From positions 103,600-167,599 of IMG/VR virus record IMGVR_UViG_3300043444_000502: 64,000 nt of DNA. One strand, written 5' to 3'. Under the pieces are notes generated by a model that saw only the letters and a program-made list of their open reading frames with translations, did no database searches and had not been told where the DNA came from. This DNA is from a virus. A program made the position numbers and the translations under genes. Below, in pieces: positions 24,995 through 33,065 of the stretch; within the stretch, counting starts at the first letter, position 1; each line of letters begins with the position of its first letter.

Positions 24995-25971
24995 GAGTAC
25001 TTACAAATCCTATTAGTAACATCCCTAAACTAAAGAACTCACATGTTCTTGGTTGGTCACTTGTATGGGCAGATCAACTGAATGCTCGTATAGATCATAC
25101 ATGTTCACCTGCAATTGGTCTTGATACTACATGTTACATTGAACATGGTGTAAACTTTGGTGGTACACTAAACTTATTTGGAGGTGCAACTAAAGAGATC
25201 TTTGATAGAATCAATCGAGTAGCTGCACATCCACAAATTGTATCACTCGATATTGATATGCCAGATTGGGGAGCACAACTAAAGAAACGTATCGGTGCAC
25301 CAACAACCTATACAGGAATTACTGAACAATGGTGCGATGCGTTAAGTAATAGACTAAAGGGTGTTCCATCATTAAAGCAAGAAGAACTCAGAAAGTTTTC
25401 TAAGAAATTTGATGGTGTATCTGTTGGAGATTCACACACTCCTGCATATTCTCGTATGACTGATATTGTACTTAGAGAAAACGGCAAGACATTATTTGGC
25501 ACACTACGCAGAGGTTTAATATCAGAGTTTAGAGGCATGGATCCATTTGGAGAAGTTACATTCTCATATGGTTCAATTGATATTCGTCATCATCTATTAC
25601 GTCACGAAGACAAGTTAGATGAATTATTAGATGAGTATGTAAAACAAGGTAACGCAATTGCAGCTGAATATGATTGTAATGTTTCATATACAGCACCAGT
25701 ACCAGTTGAATATGAAGAACGTAGGTTACCAAAAACGGGTTATTTTAAAGGTACACCATTCTTTGGATCACGTAAAGAAAGGTTAGATCTTACCTATCGA
25801 TTTATCGAAGGACTAAATAAAAGAAAGGTATCAGTGGTTCAACCACCACAAGAATGGTACTCTATGGATGGTGAGAAGTATGCTAAGACTTATATGGAAA
25901 ATAGTTCAAGTGTACACATCTCTCCACAATATTACAGAAGAATTGATTGGGGTCAAACTTGTTTAGCATAA
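24991..25971 (+). CDS. SGNH-hydrolase-like protein
   Basis: 326 aa. GVSVGDSHTPAYSR (about residues 147-160) resembles SGNH block I, FSYGSIDIRHH (about 191-201) resembles the block III strand seen in GEIDxR variants, and HISPQYY near the C-terminus could carry the catalytic His. SGNH enzymes are esterases, or act on sugars and acyl groups. Within a base-modification operon it could trim or transfer an acyl group, but that is inference. Confidence 0.45.
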   Translation: MRVLTNPISNIPKLKNSHVLGWSLVWADQLNARIDHTCSPAIGLDTTCYIEHGVNFGGTLNLFGGATKEIFDRINRVAAHPQIVSLDIDMPDWGAQLKKRIGAPTTYTGITEQWCDALSNRLKGVPSLKQEELRKFSKKFDGVSVGDSHTPAYSRMTDIVLRENGKTLFGTLRRGLISEFRGMDPFGEVTFSYGSIDIRHHLLRHEDKLDELLDEYVKQGNAIAAEYDCNVSYTAPVPVEYEERRLPKTGYFKGTPFFGSRKERLDLTYRFIEGLNKRKVSVVQPPQEWYSMDGEKYAKTYMENSSSVHISPQYYRRIDWGQTCLA

Positions 25972-26000
25972 CAGAAGATAAAGGAAACAAAGACATTCCT

Positions 26001-26909
26001 ATGGGAATGGATAGGAAAGAAGCAAATGATTATTACATGGAAATGTGGGGAACATTTGAGTCTAAGGTCGCAGATCCAGTAGTAGAAAAATTTGGTGATA
26101 AGTATATCTTAAGAGCTGATCTTGCACCAGGTGGATTGAAATCATTTGGCGGTGAACGTGTAATTGCAGAAACTAAACATGACACACTAACGTATTGTGC
26201 ACCTCGACAAGGACATGCTATGGATGCAATCTCTATGCTTGCTGCCATGTACAATAAGAAGGTTGTATTCTTTTGTCCATCGTCTAAGCGAGTATCTGAC
26301 CATCAAGGTGCATTATTCTCGTATCCTCATGTTGATATGAGGTTCGTTCGAATTGCTGCTATGCCAGTTTTAAATCAATACGCGAAGAAGTGGGCAAAAG
26401 AAAATAATGCGCAGTATCTTCCACTTGGTTTGAAAGATGTACCAATCGTTACAGCAGGTCTCGTTAATATGGCTAACAAGATTACTAAACAACTTGGTAA
26501 AGAACCAACTGAAATTTGGTGTGCAGTCTCTACAGGTACAATGATTCGAGCATTACAAATCGGTTGGCCTTCAGCAGATGCATATGGTATCGCAGTAGCA
26601 CGTAATATCCATAAAGGAGAAATTGGAGATGCAAAGGTCGTATCAGCAACAATGCCTTTCCTTAAGGCTCACCCAACGGCGAAGACTATGCCATTTCCAT
26701 CAACAGCAGCATATGATGCAAAAGCATGGGACGCATTCGTCGCAAACGGAAAACCAGGATCAATCTTCATTAACGTCGGATCAGACGAACATATTAACCG
26801 AAACTTGTCAAATGTAGATATTGACAACATTAATAGCTATAGAGAATGGCATGATATGGAAGATTTAAAACGTAACAGAGCATTTAAAAACAGTGTACAA
26901 ACAGTGTAA
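26001..26909 (+). CDS. PLP-dependent fold-type II-like enzyme
   Basis: 302 aa from the ATG at 26001; a TTG at 25947 would add 18 residues and overlap the previous gene. GGLKSFGGER (about residues 42-51) resembles the Lys-containing start of fold-type II PLP enzymes (ACC deaminase, cysteine synthase types), followed by YCAPRQGHAMDAISMLAAMYNKKVVFF, a phosphate/substrate loop and helix, and later WCAVSTGTMIRAL as a glycine/Thr-rich PLP-phosphate site. PLP enzymes occur in phage thymine-hypermodification pathways. Last gene of the operon; its end holds the next promoter. Confidence 0.45.
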   Translation: MGMDRKEANDYYMEMWGTFESKVADPVVEKFGDKYILRADLAPGGLKSFGGERVIAETKHDTLTYCAPRQGHAMDAISMLAAMYNKKVVFFCPSSKRVSDHQGALFSYPHVDMRFVRIAAMPVLNQYAKKWAKENNAQYLPLGLKDVPIVTAGLVNMANKITKQLGKEPTEIWCAVSTGTMIRALQIGWPSADAYGIAVARNIHKGEIGDAKVVSATMPFLKAHPTAKTMPFPSTAAYDAKAWDAFVANGKPGSIFINVGSDEHINRNLSNVDIDNINSYREWHDMEDLKRNRAFKNSVQTV

Positions 26910-26922
26910 AATATGGTATAAT
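26893..26922 (+). promoter_or_regulatory. Promoter for uvsX-gp41 operon
   Basis: GTGTAC (26893-26898), 18 bases, TATAAT (26917-26922) with ATGG upstream; overlaps the end of the PLP-like gene. Confidence 0.8.
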
Positions 26923-26944
26923 AATACTTTAGCTAGGAGCAACT

Positions 26945-28000
26945 ATGAGTTTAATGAATAAATTAAAGAAGAATTCTAAAATCGAATTTACTTCGGCATT
27001 AGAAGATTCTAAATTCTTTGGCGAGAAGGATGTAATTACTACTCCAGTGCCAATGATTAACGTGGCATTAAGTGGAAAATTGGATGGAGGTTTAACTCCA
27101 GGTTTAACTGTTCTTGCTGGTCCATCTAAGCATTTTAAAACAGCATTCTCTTTGCTTATGGCAAAAGCATATATGGACAAATATCCAGAAGCAGTTATGC
27201 TATTTTATGATTCTGAATTTGGTACACCACAAGCATACTTCGATTCATTTGGAATTGATAAGTCACGTGTTCTTCATACACCTATTACAGACGTAGAACA
27301 ACTTAAGTTTGATGTTGTATCACAACTAAATAACTTAGAACGCGGTGAAAAGGTTATCATTGTTATTGACTCAGTTGGTAACTTAGCTTCTAAGAAAGAA
27401 TTAGAAGATGCATTGAATGAAAAATCTGTGGCAGATATGTCACGTGCTAAAGCACTTAAAGGTTTATTCCGCATGATTACACCATATTTGACCATGAAAG
27501 ATGTGCCAATGGTTGTAGTTAATCATACGTATATGGAAATTGGCATGTTCCCTAAAGCAGTTGTTTCAGGCGGTACAGGCATTTATTATTCAGCTGATAC
27601 TATTTGGATTTTAGGACGTCAACAAGACAAAGATGGTACTGAAATTAAAGGTTACCATTTTATTATCAATGTGGAGAAATCTCGTTATGTTAAAGAAAAG
27701 TCTAAGATTCCTGTATCTGTTAGCTTTGAAGGCGGTATTCAGCGTTACTCTGGTTTGCTTGATATTGCTTTGGTTGGTAACTTCGTTGCTAAACCTTCTA
27801 ACGGGTGGTATCAAAAAGTGGACAGAACAACGGGTGAGCTCGTCGGTACAAGAGTACGAGAGAAAGATACGCTTACTGAAGAATTCTGGTCAGACATTTT
27901 AAAGAGCAAAGAGTTCCAACAATATGTGATTGATTCATATCAAGTTGGTAGTGGCAAGATGTTTAAAGAAGACGACGAAACAGATGAAGATAACGAATAA
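26945..28000 (+). CDS. uvsX: UvsX RecA-like recombinase
   Basis: 351 aa, with strong likeness to T4 UvsX: FFGEKDVITTPVPMINVALSG near the start, Walker A GPSKHFKTAF near residue 60, Walker B IIVIDSVGNLASKKE near 137, and VNHTYMEIG. Catalyses strand exchange in recombination-dependent replication and repair with gp46/47 and UvsW, all in this window. Good ribosome site (AGGAG). Acidic tail; stop overlaps the next gene. Confidence 0.96.
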   Translation: MSLMNKLKKNSKIEFTSALEDSKFFGEKDVITTPVPMINVALSGKLDGGLTPGLTVLAGPSKHFKTAFSLLMAKAYMDKYPEAVMLFYDSEFGTPQAYFDSFGIDKSRVLHTPITDVEQLKFDVVSQLNNLERGEKVIIVIDSVGNLASKKELEDALNEKSVADMSRAKALKGLFRMITPYLTMKDVPMVVVNHTYMEIGMFPKAVVSGGTGIYYSADTIWILGRQQDKDGTEIKGYHFIINVEKSRYVKEKSKIPVSVSFEGGIQRYSGLLDIALVGNFVAKPSNGWYQKVDRTTGELVGTRVREKDTLTEEFWSDILKSKEFQQYVIDSYQVGSGKMFKEDDETDEDNE

Positions 28001-28334
28001 TAGTTATACATTTGTCGAAAATGCCACTGAACAAGATTCGTGGCATGTTAAAATCAAAGAAGGTGATTATGCTGGTATCATCTACCAATATGGTAGAATT
28101 CAAGTAAAAGAAGACTTTGACACTGAAAGCGCAAAATTACAATTTCAGTTTAATATCAAGAAAATTCCTGATGAACTTGGAATGGAATCAGAAGATTTAC
28201 TTGAAGACGAGACGTTTATGAACTTGTTGGGTGATATCTTAACACATATCATCGAAGATGCGATGGATAACGGAAATTATAAAATAGGTAATAATGATAA
28301 GTCAACTGATTCTGAATCAACTGTGCACGAATGA
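27984..28334 (+). CDS. Hypothetical acidic protein between uvsX and gp41
   Basis: 116 aa from the ATG at 27984, 17 bases inside the uvsX end. An all-beta N-terminus (SYTFVENATEQDSWHVKIKEGDYAGIIYQYGRIQV) and an acidic helical C-terminal part. A protein of this type lies between UvsX and the helicase in other exo-T4-like phages. The 3' end overlaps gp41 by 41 bases, so its last residues share DNA with the helicase N-terminus. Confidence 0.6.
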   Translation: MKITNNSYTFVENATEQDSWHVKIKEGDYAGIIYQYGRIQVKEDFDTESAKLQFQFNIKKIPDELGMESEDLLEDETFMNLLGDILTHIIEDAMDNGNYKIGNNDKSTDSESTVHE

Positions 28335-29676
28335 AGAATATACTCGAAGAGCACTTCCATTTCTCAAAGATGAATATTTCGAGAGAGGTGAGAAACTGCT
28401 CTTTGCAGTTGTATCACGCTTCATTAATAAGTACAACACAATTCCTACAGAAGCCGCATTAAAACTTGAATTACAAAAAATCCCAAACATTTCAAATGAT
28501 GTTTTTGATTTAGTTACTCAAGCATATCGTGCACAACCTGTTGATAATAAATGGATCTTAGATGAGACTGAAAAGTATTGTCAAGATAGAGCTGTGTATT
28601 TGGCCATTATGAAGTCAATTCAAATTATTGATGGCAAAGATAAAGAGTTAACAAATAATGCAATTCCCGATATATTATCTAAGGCCCTTGCTGTTAGTTT
28701 TGATACAAATATTGGTCATGATTACATTGATAATTCAGATCAACGATATGATTTTTATCACAAAGTCGAAGGACGATTGCCATTCGACTTGGAATTCTTC
28801 AACAAAATCACTAAAGGCGGATTGCCAAATAAAACCCTCAATATAATTTTGGCAGGTACTGGTGTTGGTAAGTCATTATTCATGTGTCATATGGCAGGTT
28901 CTTCTTTATTACAGGGTAAGAACGTATTGTATATCACTATGGAAATGGCTGAAGAACGTATCGCTGAACGTATCGATGCGAATCTAATGAACATCCCAGT
29001 AGATCAATTAGAAGCATTACCAAAACAGGTATATGATCAAAAGATTCAAAAGATTGGTCAAAAGAATATTGGTAAATTAATCATTAAAGAATATCCAACT
29101 GGAGCAGCACACGTTGGCCACTTCAGAGCGTTATTAAATGAACTTAAACTTAAAAAGAATTTTAAACCAGATATTATCTTTATTGACTATCTTAATATTT
29201 GTGCCAGTTCACGTGTTAAAGGATTGGGTGGATCAGTTAATACTTACTCGTACGTTAAAGCGATCGCAGAAGAAATGCGTGGACTCGCAGTCGAAGCTAA
29301 TGTTCCACTCGTATCCGCGACTCAGACGACTCGTTCTGGTTATTCAAATACGGATGTTGGTTTGGAAGATACATCGGAAAGTTTCGGTTTGCCTGCGACA
29401 GCGGACTTCATGTTCGCAGTTATCTCAACAGAAGAACTTGAAAAACTTGGACAAGTGATGGTCAAACAATTAAAGAATCGTTATAATGATCCAACATCTA
29501 ATAAACGATTTATTATTGGCATTGATAGAGCACGTATGAAATTGTATGATGTAGAAGCATCAGCACAAACATTAATTGATGATGCTGCTCATGTTGCAAC
29601 AAAACAAGATGATAAGCCATTAAACACATTTGGTACACGTGAGAAATCAGATTTTGGAGGATTTAGTTATGAGTAA
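28294..29676 (+). CDS. 41: Replicative DNA helicase gp41 (DnaB-like)
   Basis: 460 aa. N-terminal helical domain (about residues 1-140), then the RecA-type core with Walker A AGTGVGKSLF near residue 187 and the DnaB-family segment YITMEMAEERIAERID. IIFIDYLNI near 295 is Walker B, and QTTRSG and DTSESFGLP are the later DnaB motifs. Hexameric 5'-3' helicase at the phage fork. Codon use is more GC-rich at about 29270-29420. Confidence 0.95.
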   Translation: MISQLILNQLCTNEEYTRRALPFLKDEYFERGEKLLFAVVSRFINKYNTIPTEAALKLELQKIPNISNDVFDLVTQAYRAQPVDNKWILDETEKYCQDRAVYLAIMKSIQIIDGKDKELTNNAIPDILSKALAVSFDTNIGHDYIDNSDQRYDFYHKVEGRLPFDLEFFNKITKGGLPNKTLNIILAGTGVGKSLFMCHMAGSSLLQGKNVLYITMEMAEERIAERIDANLMNIPVDQLEALPKQVYDQKIQKIGQKNIGKLIIKEYPTGAAHVGHFRALLNELKLKKNFKPDIIFIDYLNICASSRVKGLGGSVNTYSYVKAIAEEMRGLAVEANVPLVSATQTTRSGYSNTDVGLEDTSESFGLPATADFMFAVISTEELEKLGQVMVKQLKNRYNDPTSNKRFIIGIDRARMKLYDVEASAQTLIDDAAHVATKQDDKPLNTFGTREKSDFGGFSYE

Positions 29677-29878
29677 TGTGATTGCTGAAGCTTATGGTAT
29701 TGATACTAAAAAAGTTAAAGAATGGATTAAAAAGAATGTAATTACTGTAGTGATTGCATTAGTAGTTGGTTTAACAATAGGTTATACAAAAGCACAAGCT
29801 GATATAGAAATGGATTGTAAATATGCAAAAGCTGTTAGAATTGGTACAAGCGCTTTTGAATGTAGGAGAATCCTATGA
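29669..29878 (+). CDS. Small membrane protein
   Basis: 69 aa from the ATG at 29669, with GGAGG 9 bases upstream, inside the gp41 end. A basic amphipathic start, then one transmembrane helix (VITVVIALVVGLTIGY, about residues 24-40) and a periplasm-facing tail with two Cys. Probably N-in. Function unknown. Confidence 0.6.
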   Translation: MSNVIAEAYGIDTKKVKEWIKKNVITVVIALVVGLTIGYTKAQADIEMDCKYAKAVRIGTSAFECRRIL

Positions 29879-30090
29879 CGCATGATATTCCAATTTTAGA
29901 AGGCGAAGAAATGTGGGCTCAAGAATCCATTGATCGTCCTAAAGGAAAATATAAAGTTAGTTATTACTTAGGCGGAGGAATGAGAGCAGCTTTTAAGTGG
30001 TTTGATACTTTTCATGAAGCAACAGAGTTTTCTATGAAAGTTAGAACTGGTGATGTAATCGAAATTAAATGGTATCCAAATGAAAGTTAA
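29875..30090 (+). CDS. Small hypothetical protein
   Basis: 71 aa, ATGA-coupled to the membrane protein and overlapping thyX by 11 bases. KGKYKVSYYLGGGMRAAFKWFDTFHEATEFSMKV suggests a small beta-hairpin-helix fold. No family recognised. Confidence 0.5.
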   Translation: MTHDIPILEGEEMWAQESIDRPKGKYKVSYYLGGGMRAAFKWFDTFHEATEFSMKVRTGDVIEIKWYPNES

Positions 30091-30769
30091 ATTAGTATCT
30101 TATAGTAAACCATCCAGAGAATATTATAATGAAGGATTAATGGATGTTCAAGACCTTATCGCTTTTTGCGCGCGTGTCTCCAATCCAAGCAATCAGCTTA
30201 ATGCGGGAACGTCAGAAAAGCTCATCAAATATCTCATCAAACATCAACATTGGTCACCGCTCGAAATGGTGTCAGCATGCATGGAGATTACAACAACACG
30301 AGATATCGCTAGACAGATATTACGTCACCGATCATTCTCTTTCCAAGAATTTTCCCAACGATATGCTGATCCAACCCAAGATCTCGGTTTTGTTGTACGA
30401 GAAGCGAGGTTACAAGATACTGTCAATCGACAGAACAGTATCCCTCTGGACATGATCAATAATGATGAGCATCGTCAGATCGCTTATCAGTGGGAGAACT
30501 TGCAACGTGACATCATCAAGCGAACGCAAGATGTATATGCATGGGCAATTGCAAAAGGTATCGCTAAAGAGCAAGCGCGTGCTGTGTTACCAGAAGGTAT
30601 GATGGAAAGTCGTTTATACATGAATGGCACATTACGATCATGGATTCACTTCATTGAGTTACGATCTGCAAATGGTACTCAGAAAGAACACCAAGAAGTA
30701 GCGCTTGAATGTGCAAAAGTTATTTCTGAAATTTTCCCTTTAGCAAAAGACATTGCTAATGTCCAATAA
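30080..30769 (+). CDS. thyX: Flavin-dependent thymidylate synthase ThyX
   Basis: 229 aa. The signature RHRSFSFQEFSQRY (about residues 81-94; RHRxxSxxxxSxRY form) identifies ThyX, which makes dTMP from dUMP with FAD and NADPH. SRLYMNGTLRSWIHFIELR near 175-193 is the second conserved block. Provides dTMP independently of the TS-family enzyme at 21735. GC-rich codon patch at about 30150-30520. Confidence 0.95.
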   Translation: MKVKLVSYSKPSREYYNEGLMDVQDLIAFCARVSNPSNQLNAGTSEKLIKYLIKHQHWSPLEMVSACMEITTTRDIARQILRHRSFSFQEFSQRYADPTQDLGFVVREARLQDTVNRQNSIPLDMINNDEHRQIAYQWENLQRDIIKRTQDVYAWAIAKGIAKEQARAVLPEGMMESRLYMNGTLRSWIHFIELRSANGTQKEHQEVALECAKVISEIFPLAKDIANVQ

Positions 30770-31346
30770 TATTGTTACTGCCAAACTTGGTTTAGATACC
30801 GCGATTATAAAAAATAGTTGCGGTATCATGTACGACTATATCAAGGAAAAATTTAGCGAAAACAAGAAAGATTACAATGGTCAATCTACAATGACTACTC
30901 AACTGTTTTCTTCATATAATCTTTTGATGTATCCATTACCAGGATTTCATGAATTATTCTTTGGCATTAGAGATACGTTTTTAAAAAATTATCCTGAATG
31001 CAATGATCATTATTATTTACAATCATGGGTAAACTTCTATCAAAAAGGTGACTTCATCGATTGGCATTGGCATTGGCCTGATGATGCCAATGCATATCAT
31101 GGATTTTATTGTGTAGACACTGAACCGTCTCACACATCATATGTACATGAAGATCATGACATTCAGTTTGACATACCAAGTAAAGATGATCAAGTCGTTA
31201 TGTCTAAAAGTTATAGAGAACGTCATCGCACATGGCCATGGACAGAAGATAGACCACGTATTACTATTGCTTTTGATATAGTGCCCAGAAGTGCCATAAA
31301 ACCTTTGGAATGGGCAAATCATTGGATTCCGCTCAGTTCGACCTAG
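30759..31346 (+). CDS. Putative 2OG-Fe(II) oxygenase
   Basis: 195 aa from the ATG at 30759, overlapping thyX by 11 bases. SWVNFYQKGDFIDWHWHWPDD (about residues 89-109) holds the first metal ligands, and HRTWPWTEDRPRITIAFDI (about 158-176) the distal His and the 2OG-binding Arg, the layout of phage P4H-like dioxygenases. Substrate unknown. Followed by a GGGCCC terminator. Confidence 0.7.
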   Translation: MSNNIVTAKLGLDTAIIKNSCGIMYDYIKEKFSENKKDYNGQSTMTTQLFSSYNLLMYPLPGFHELFFGIRDTFLKNYPECNDHYYLQSWVNFYQKGDFIDWHWHWPDDANAYHGFYCVDTEPSHTSYVHEDHDIQFDIPSKDDQVVMSKSYRERHRTWPWTEDRPRITIAFDIVPRSAIKPLEWANHWIPLSST

Positions 31347-31388
31347 AGCTTCTGGTGAGTTCTGGACTGTAATAAAAAAGTATTCAAA

Positions 31389-31496
31389 ATCAATAACTTG
31401 CAACGGGCCCTTTTAAGGGCCCTAATTTTTTCACAGGATGAAATGCTCTTAGATGACGAGTCGTCCGTGCAAGTTATTGATATCATTGGACTTTTT
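31389..31496 (+). repeat. Inverted-repeat structured intergenic region
   Basis: ATCAATAACTTGCA (31389-31402) pairs perfectly with TGCAAGTTATTGAT (31468-31481), enclosing a GGGCCC terminator and a GACGA-G-TCGTC palindrome. The 30 bases 31467-31496, read in reverse complement, recur at 51484-51513 with one mismatch. No gene is seen from 31347 to 31581. Confidence 0.7.
31405..31431 (+). terminator. Rho-independent terminator
   Basis: GGGCCCT-TTTA-AGGGCCC (31405-31422) followed by TAATTTTTT. Confidence 0.8.
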
Positions 31497-31523
31497 TTCA
31501 GCGAATTATTTTTAGGGGCCCCT

Positions 31524-31553
31524 ATGTACAAACAGCATGTTTTAGGGTATAAT
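31524..31553 (+). promoter_or_regulatory. Promoter for a small-gene cluster
   Basis: GGGGCCCCT then ATGTAC (31524-31529), 18 bases, TATAAT (31548-31553). The region from here to the ribosome site of the next gene closely matches the promoter cassette at 51537. Confidence 0.82.
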
Positions 31554-31581
31554 ATCTCTATAAATTGAAAAAAGGACATAT

Positions 31582-31872
31582 ATGAAAAAGCTAAAGTTTG
31601 AAGGTTTTGCAGATTGTGGAGATACAATTCGTGGATATGATTTTAAACCAATGGCTGGTCGAAATGACTGTTATATTGAAGGCGTTGTAGAACGTGTTAC
31701 TGATGAAATGGGTTATAAAGCTTTCAAAGTGACTTGTACTAAAGACGTTTTCGATGGCGTTGAAAACAAAAAAGGCGATAAAGGTTCTCGAGTTGGTAAA
31801 ATTGTTTTTATTCCAATGGAAGTTAGTTTCATGGAATATGATGCTCGTATTATTAATTTATCAAAGGTTTAA
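31582..31872 (+). CDS. Conserved small phage protein
   Basis: 96 aa. MKKLKFEGFADCGDTIRGYDF opens a beta-rich protein (VEGVVERV-type strands, GSRVGKIVFIPMEVSF) with no catalytic motif. Good ribosome site (AAAGGA). First of five small early-type genes ending at a terminator. Function unknown. Confidence 0.6.
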   Translation: MKKLKFEGFADCGDTIRGYDFKPMAGRNDCYIEGVVERVTDEMGYKAFKVTCTKDVFDGVENKKGDKGSRVGKIVFIPMEVSFMEYDARIINLSKV

Positions 31873-31874
31873 TT

Positions 31875-32201
31875 ATGACTAAGCGTAATCGTTCTGATTC
31901 TTACATTTTTACTGCAGATCCATTGTCTGCCTTTGATATGGAAAAGATTGCTATCATTAAGAAGACTGTTAGCGCTATGAATAAAGAAGCAAAAACTGCC
32001 CATGGTTATGCAGTTCGTCGTGCAGAATATTATGGAGAACCAATACCTAAAGCACCTATGCGTAAACGTGTCCGTTTGATGGGACGTGGACCACGCAAAC
32101 AAGCTGCATTAAATGATTATGGACGTAGTCGTGCATATGATTCATATTTGCCGCAATGTCACGCAGTTCGTTTTGATGTTTATATTGCAGATGTTCGATA
32201 A
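31875..32201 (+). CDS. Basic conserved phage protein
   Basis: 108 aa, strongly basic centre (KAPMRKRVRLMGRGPRKQAA, about residues 60-79), then DYGRSRAYDSYLP. A nucleic-acid-binding role is plausible from charge alone. Starts 2 bases after the previous stop. Family not recognised beyond recurrence in related phages. Confidence 0.55.
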   Translation: MTKRNRSDSYIFTADPLSAFDMEKIAIIKKTVSAMNKEAKTAHGYAVRRAEYYGEPIPKAPMRKRVRLMGRGPRKQAALNDYGRSRAYDSYLPQCHAVRFDVYIADVR

Positions 32202-32211
32202 GGAGAAAAAC

Positions 32212-32391
32212 GTGGCTAAAAAATATAATGATGTGACTTCAATTGTGAATGGTATTAAAGTGACACAATGTGCATATCGTGGACCTCGTGGCACAGAACG
32301 TACGTTTCCCATGACTAAAGGATCTGTTGCAACAATGGGAGCTAAGAATGTTTCATTAATGAATCAAGGTTTTAAGAAAGGAAAAGCATGA
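32212..32391 (+). CDS. Small basic hypothetical protein
   Basis: 59 aa from the GTG at 32212, chosen for the AAGGAGAAAA ribosome site just upstream; an in-frame ATG at 32113 would lie deep in the previous gene. Lys/Arg-rich (CAYRGPRGTERTFPMTKGSV). ATGA overlap with the next gene. Confidence 0.55.
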   Translation: MAKKYNDVTSIVNGIKVTQCAYRGPRGTERTFPMTKGSVATMGAKNVSLMNQGFKKGKA

Positions 32392-32561
32392 GTAAGATGG
32401 CAGAACTTGCCTTTGAAATCGAGGATCTTCTTAGACAAGGTTATAAACCTTTGACTATAGCAGCAATGCTTAATGTTCCAGTCAAATGGGTAGATGATGT
32501 AGAAGAAGATTTGATGCAATTGGCAAATCCAAGGTTTTATGGTCCTGATTACGGAGAATAA
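32388..32561 (+). CDS. Small HTH-like protein
   Basis: 57 aa, MSKMAELAFEIEDLLRQGY...; LLRQGYKPLTIAAMLNVPVKWVDDV (about residues 14-38) fits a short helix-turn-helix as in resolvase or sigma-type modules. Coupled by ATGA to the previous gene and followed at once by the metallopeptidase. Possible small regulator; function not proven. Confidence 0.55.
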   Translation: MSKMAELAFEIEDLLRQGYKPLTIAAMLNVPVKWVDDVEEDLMQLANPRFYGPDYGE

Positions 32562-32562
32562 T

Positions 32563-32979
32563 GTGGTGGTTTATGTTCGTCCTTCTCGATATATGACTAG
32601 CGCTAAACGCGAAGAAGTTTATAAAGCTGCATGTTTATTTTTGAATGAACTCTTAGATGGTAAAGAAAGAAAGGTTGAAGTTGTAATTTCTGTTAGAGGA
32701 GCAGGTTTGGCAGAACATGTCGATGGATATTGTCTATGCACTGAAGAATATGACAATGGAAAACCTAAAGAAATATTTGTTGAAGTTAGAGGTGATAAAG
32801 GCTTAGATTTTCTAATTAAATGTTTAGCACATGAATTGACACACGTTTGGCAAATGATGACTGGTAGAATTGATGAGAAGACTTATCGAAATACTAATGA
32901 TCATTATAATAGTCCATGGGAAATAGAAGCACGAGAATTAGAAATGCCATTATATGAAATGTATTTAAAAAATAGTTAA
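32563..32979 (+). CDS. SprT-like zinc metallopeptidase domain
   Basis: 138 aa from the GTG at 32563, with CGGAG 8 bases upstream; an in-frame ATG at 32539 lies inside the previous gene. LAHELTHVWQ (about residues 90-99) is an HExxH motif, followed by NSPWEIEARELE, giving a downstream Glu as likely third ligand. SprT-like proteases cut DNA-protein crosslinks in cells; the phage role is unknown. Followed by a terminator and the first late promoter. Confidence 0.7.
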   Translation: MVVYVRPSRYMTSAKREEVYKAACLFLNELLDGKERKVEVVISVRGAGLAEHVDGYCLCTEEYDNGKPKEIFVEVRGDKGLDFLIKCLAHELTHVWQMMTGRIDEKTYRNTNDHYNSPWEIEARELEMPLYEMYLKNS

Positions 32980-32982
32980 TCA

Positions 32983-33010
32983 AAGGGGGCAAAATATGCC
33001 CCTTCTTTTT
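32983..33010 (+). terminator. Rho-independent terminator at the early/late border
   Basis: AAGGGGGC (32983-32990) with GCCCCTT (32998-33004) around a 7-base loop, then CTTTTT. Confidence 0.85.
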
Positions 33011-33012
33011 AT

Positions 33013-33020
33013 TATAAATA
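33013..33020 (+). promoter_or_regulatory. Late promoter TATAAATA
   Basis: Exact T4-type late -10 element recognised by gp55-RNA polymerase, placed directly after a terminator and 46 bases before the first virion-region gene. Confidence 0.8.
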
Positions 33021-33065
33021 GATCCATGTCAGTTGCTTTACGCAACAGTAACATGGAGAAATTTA

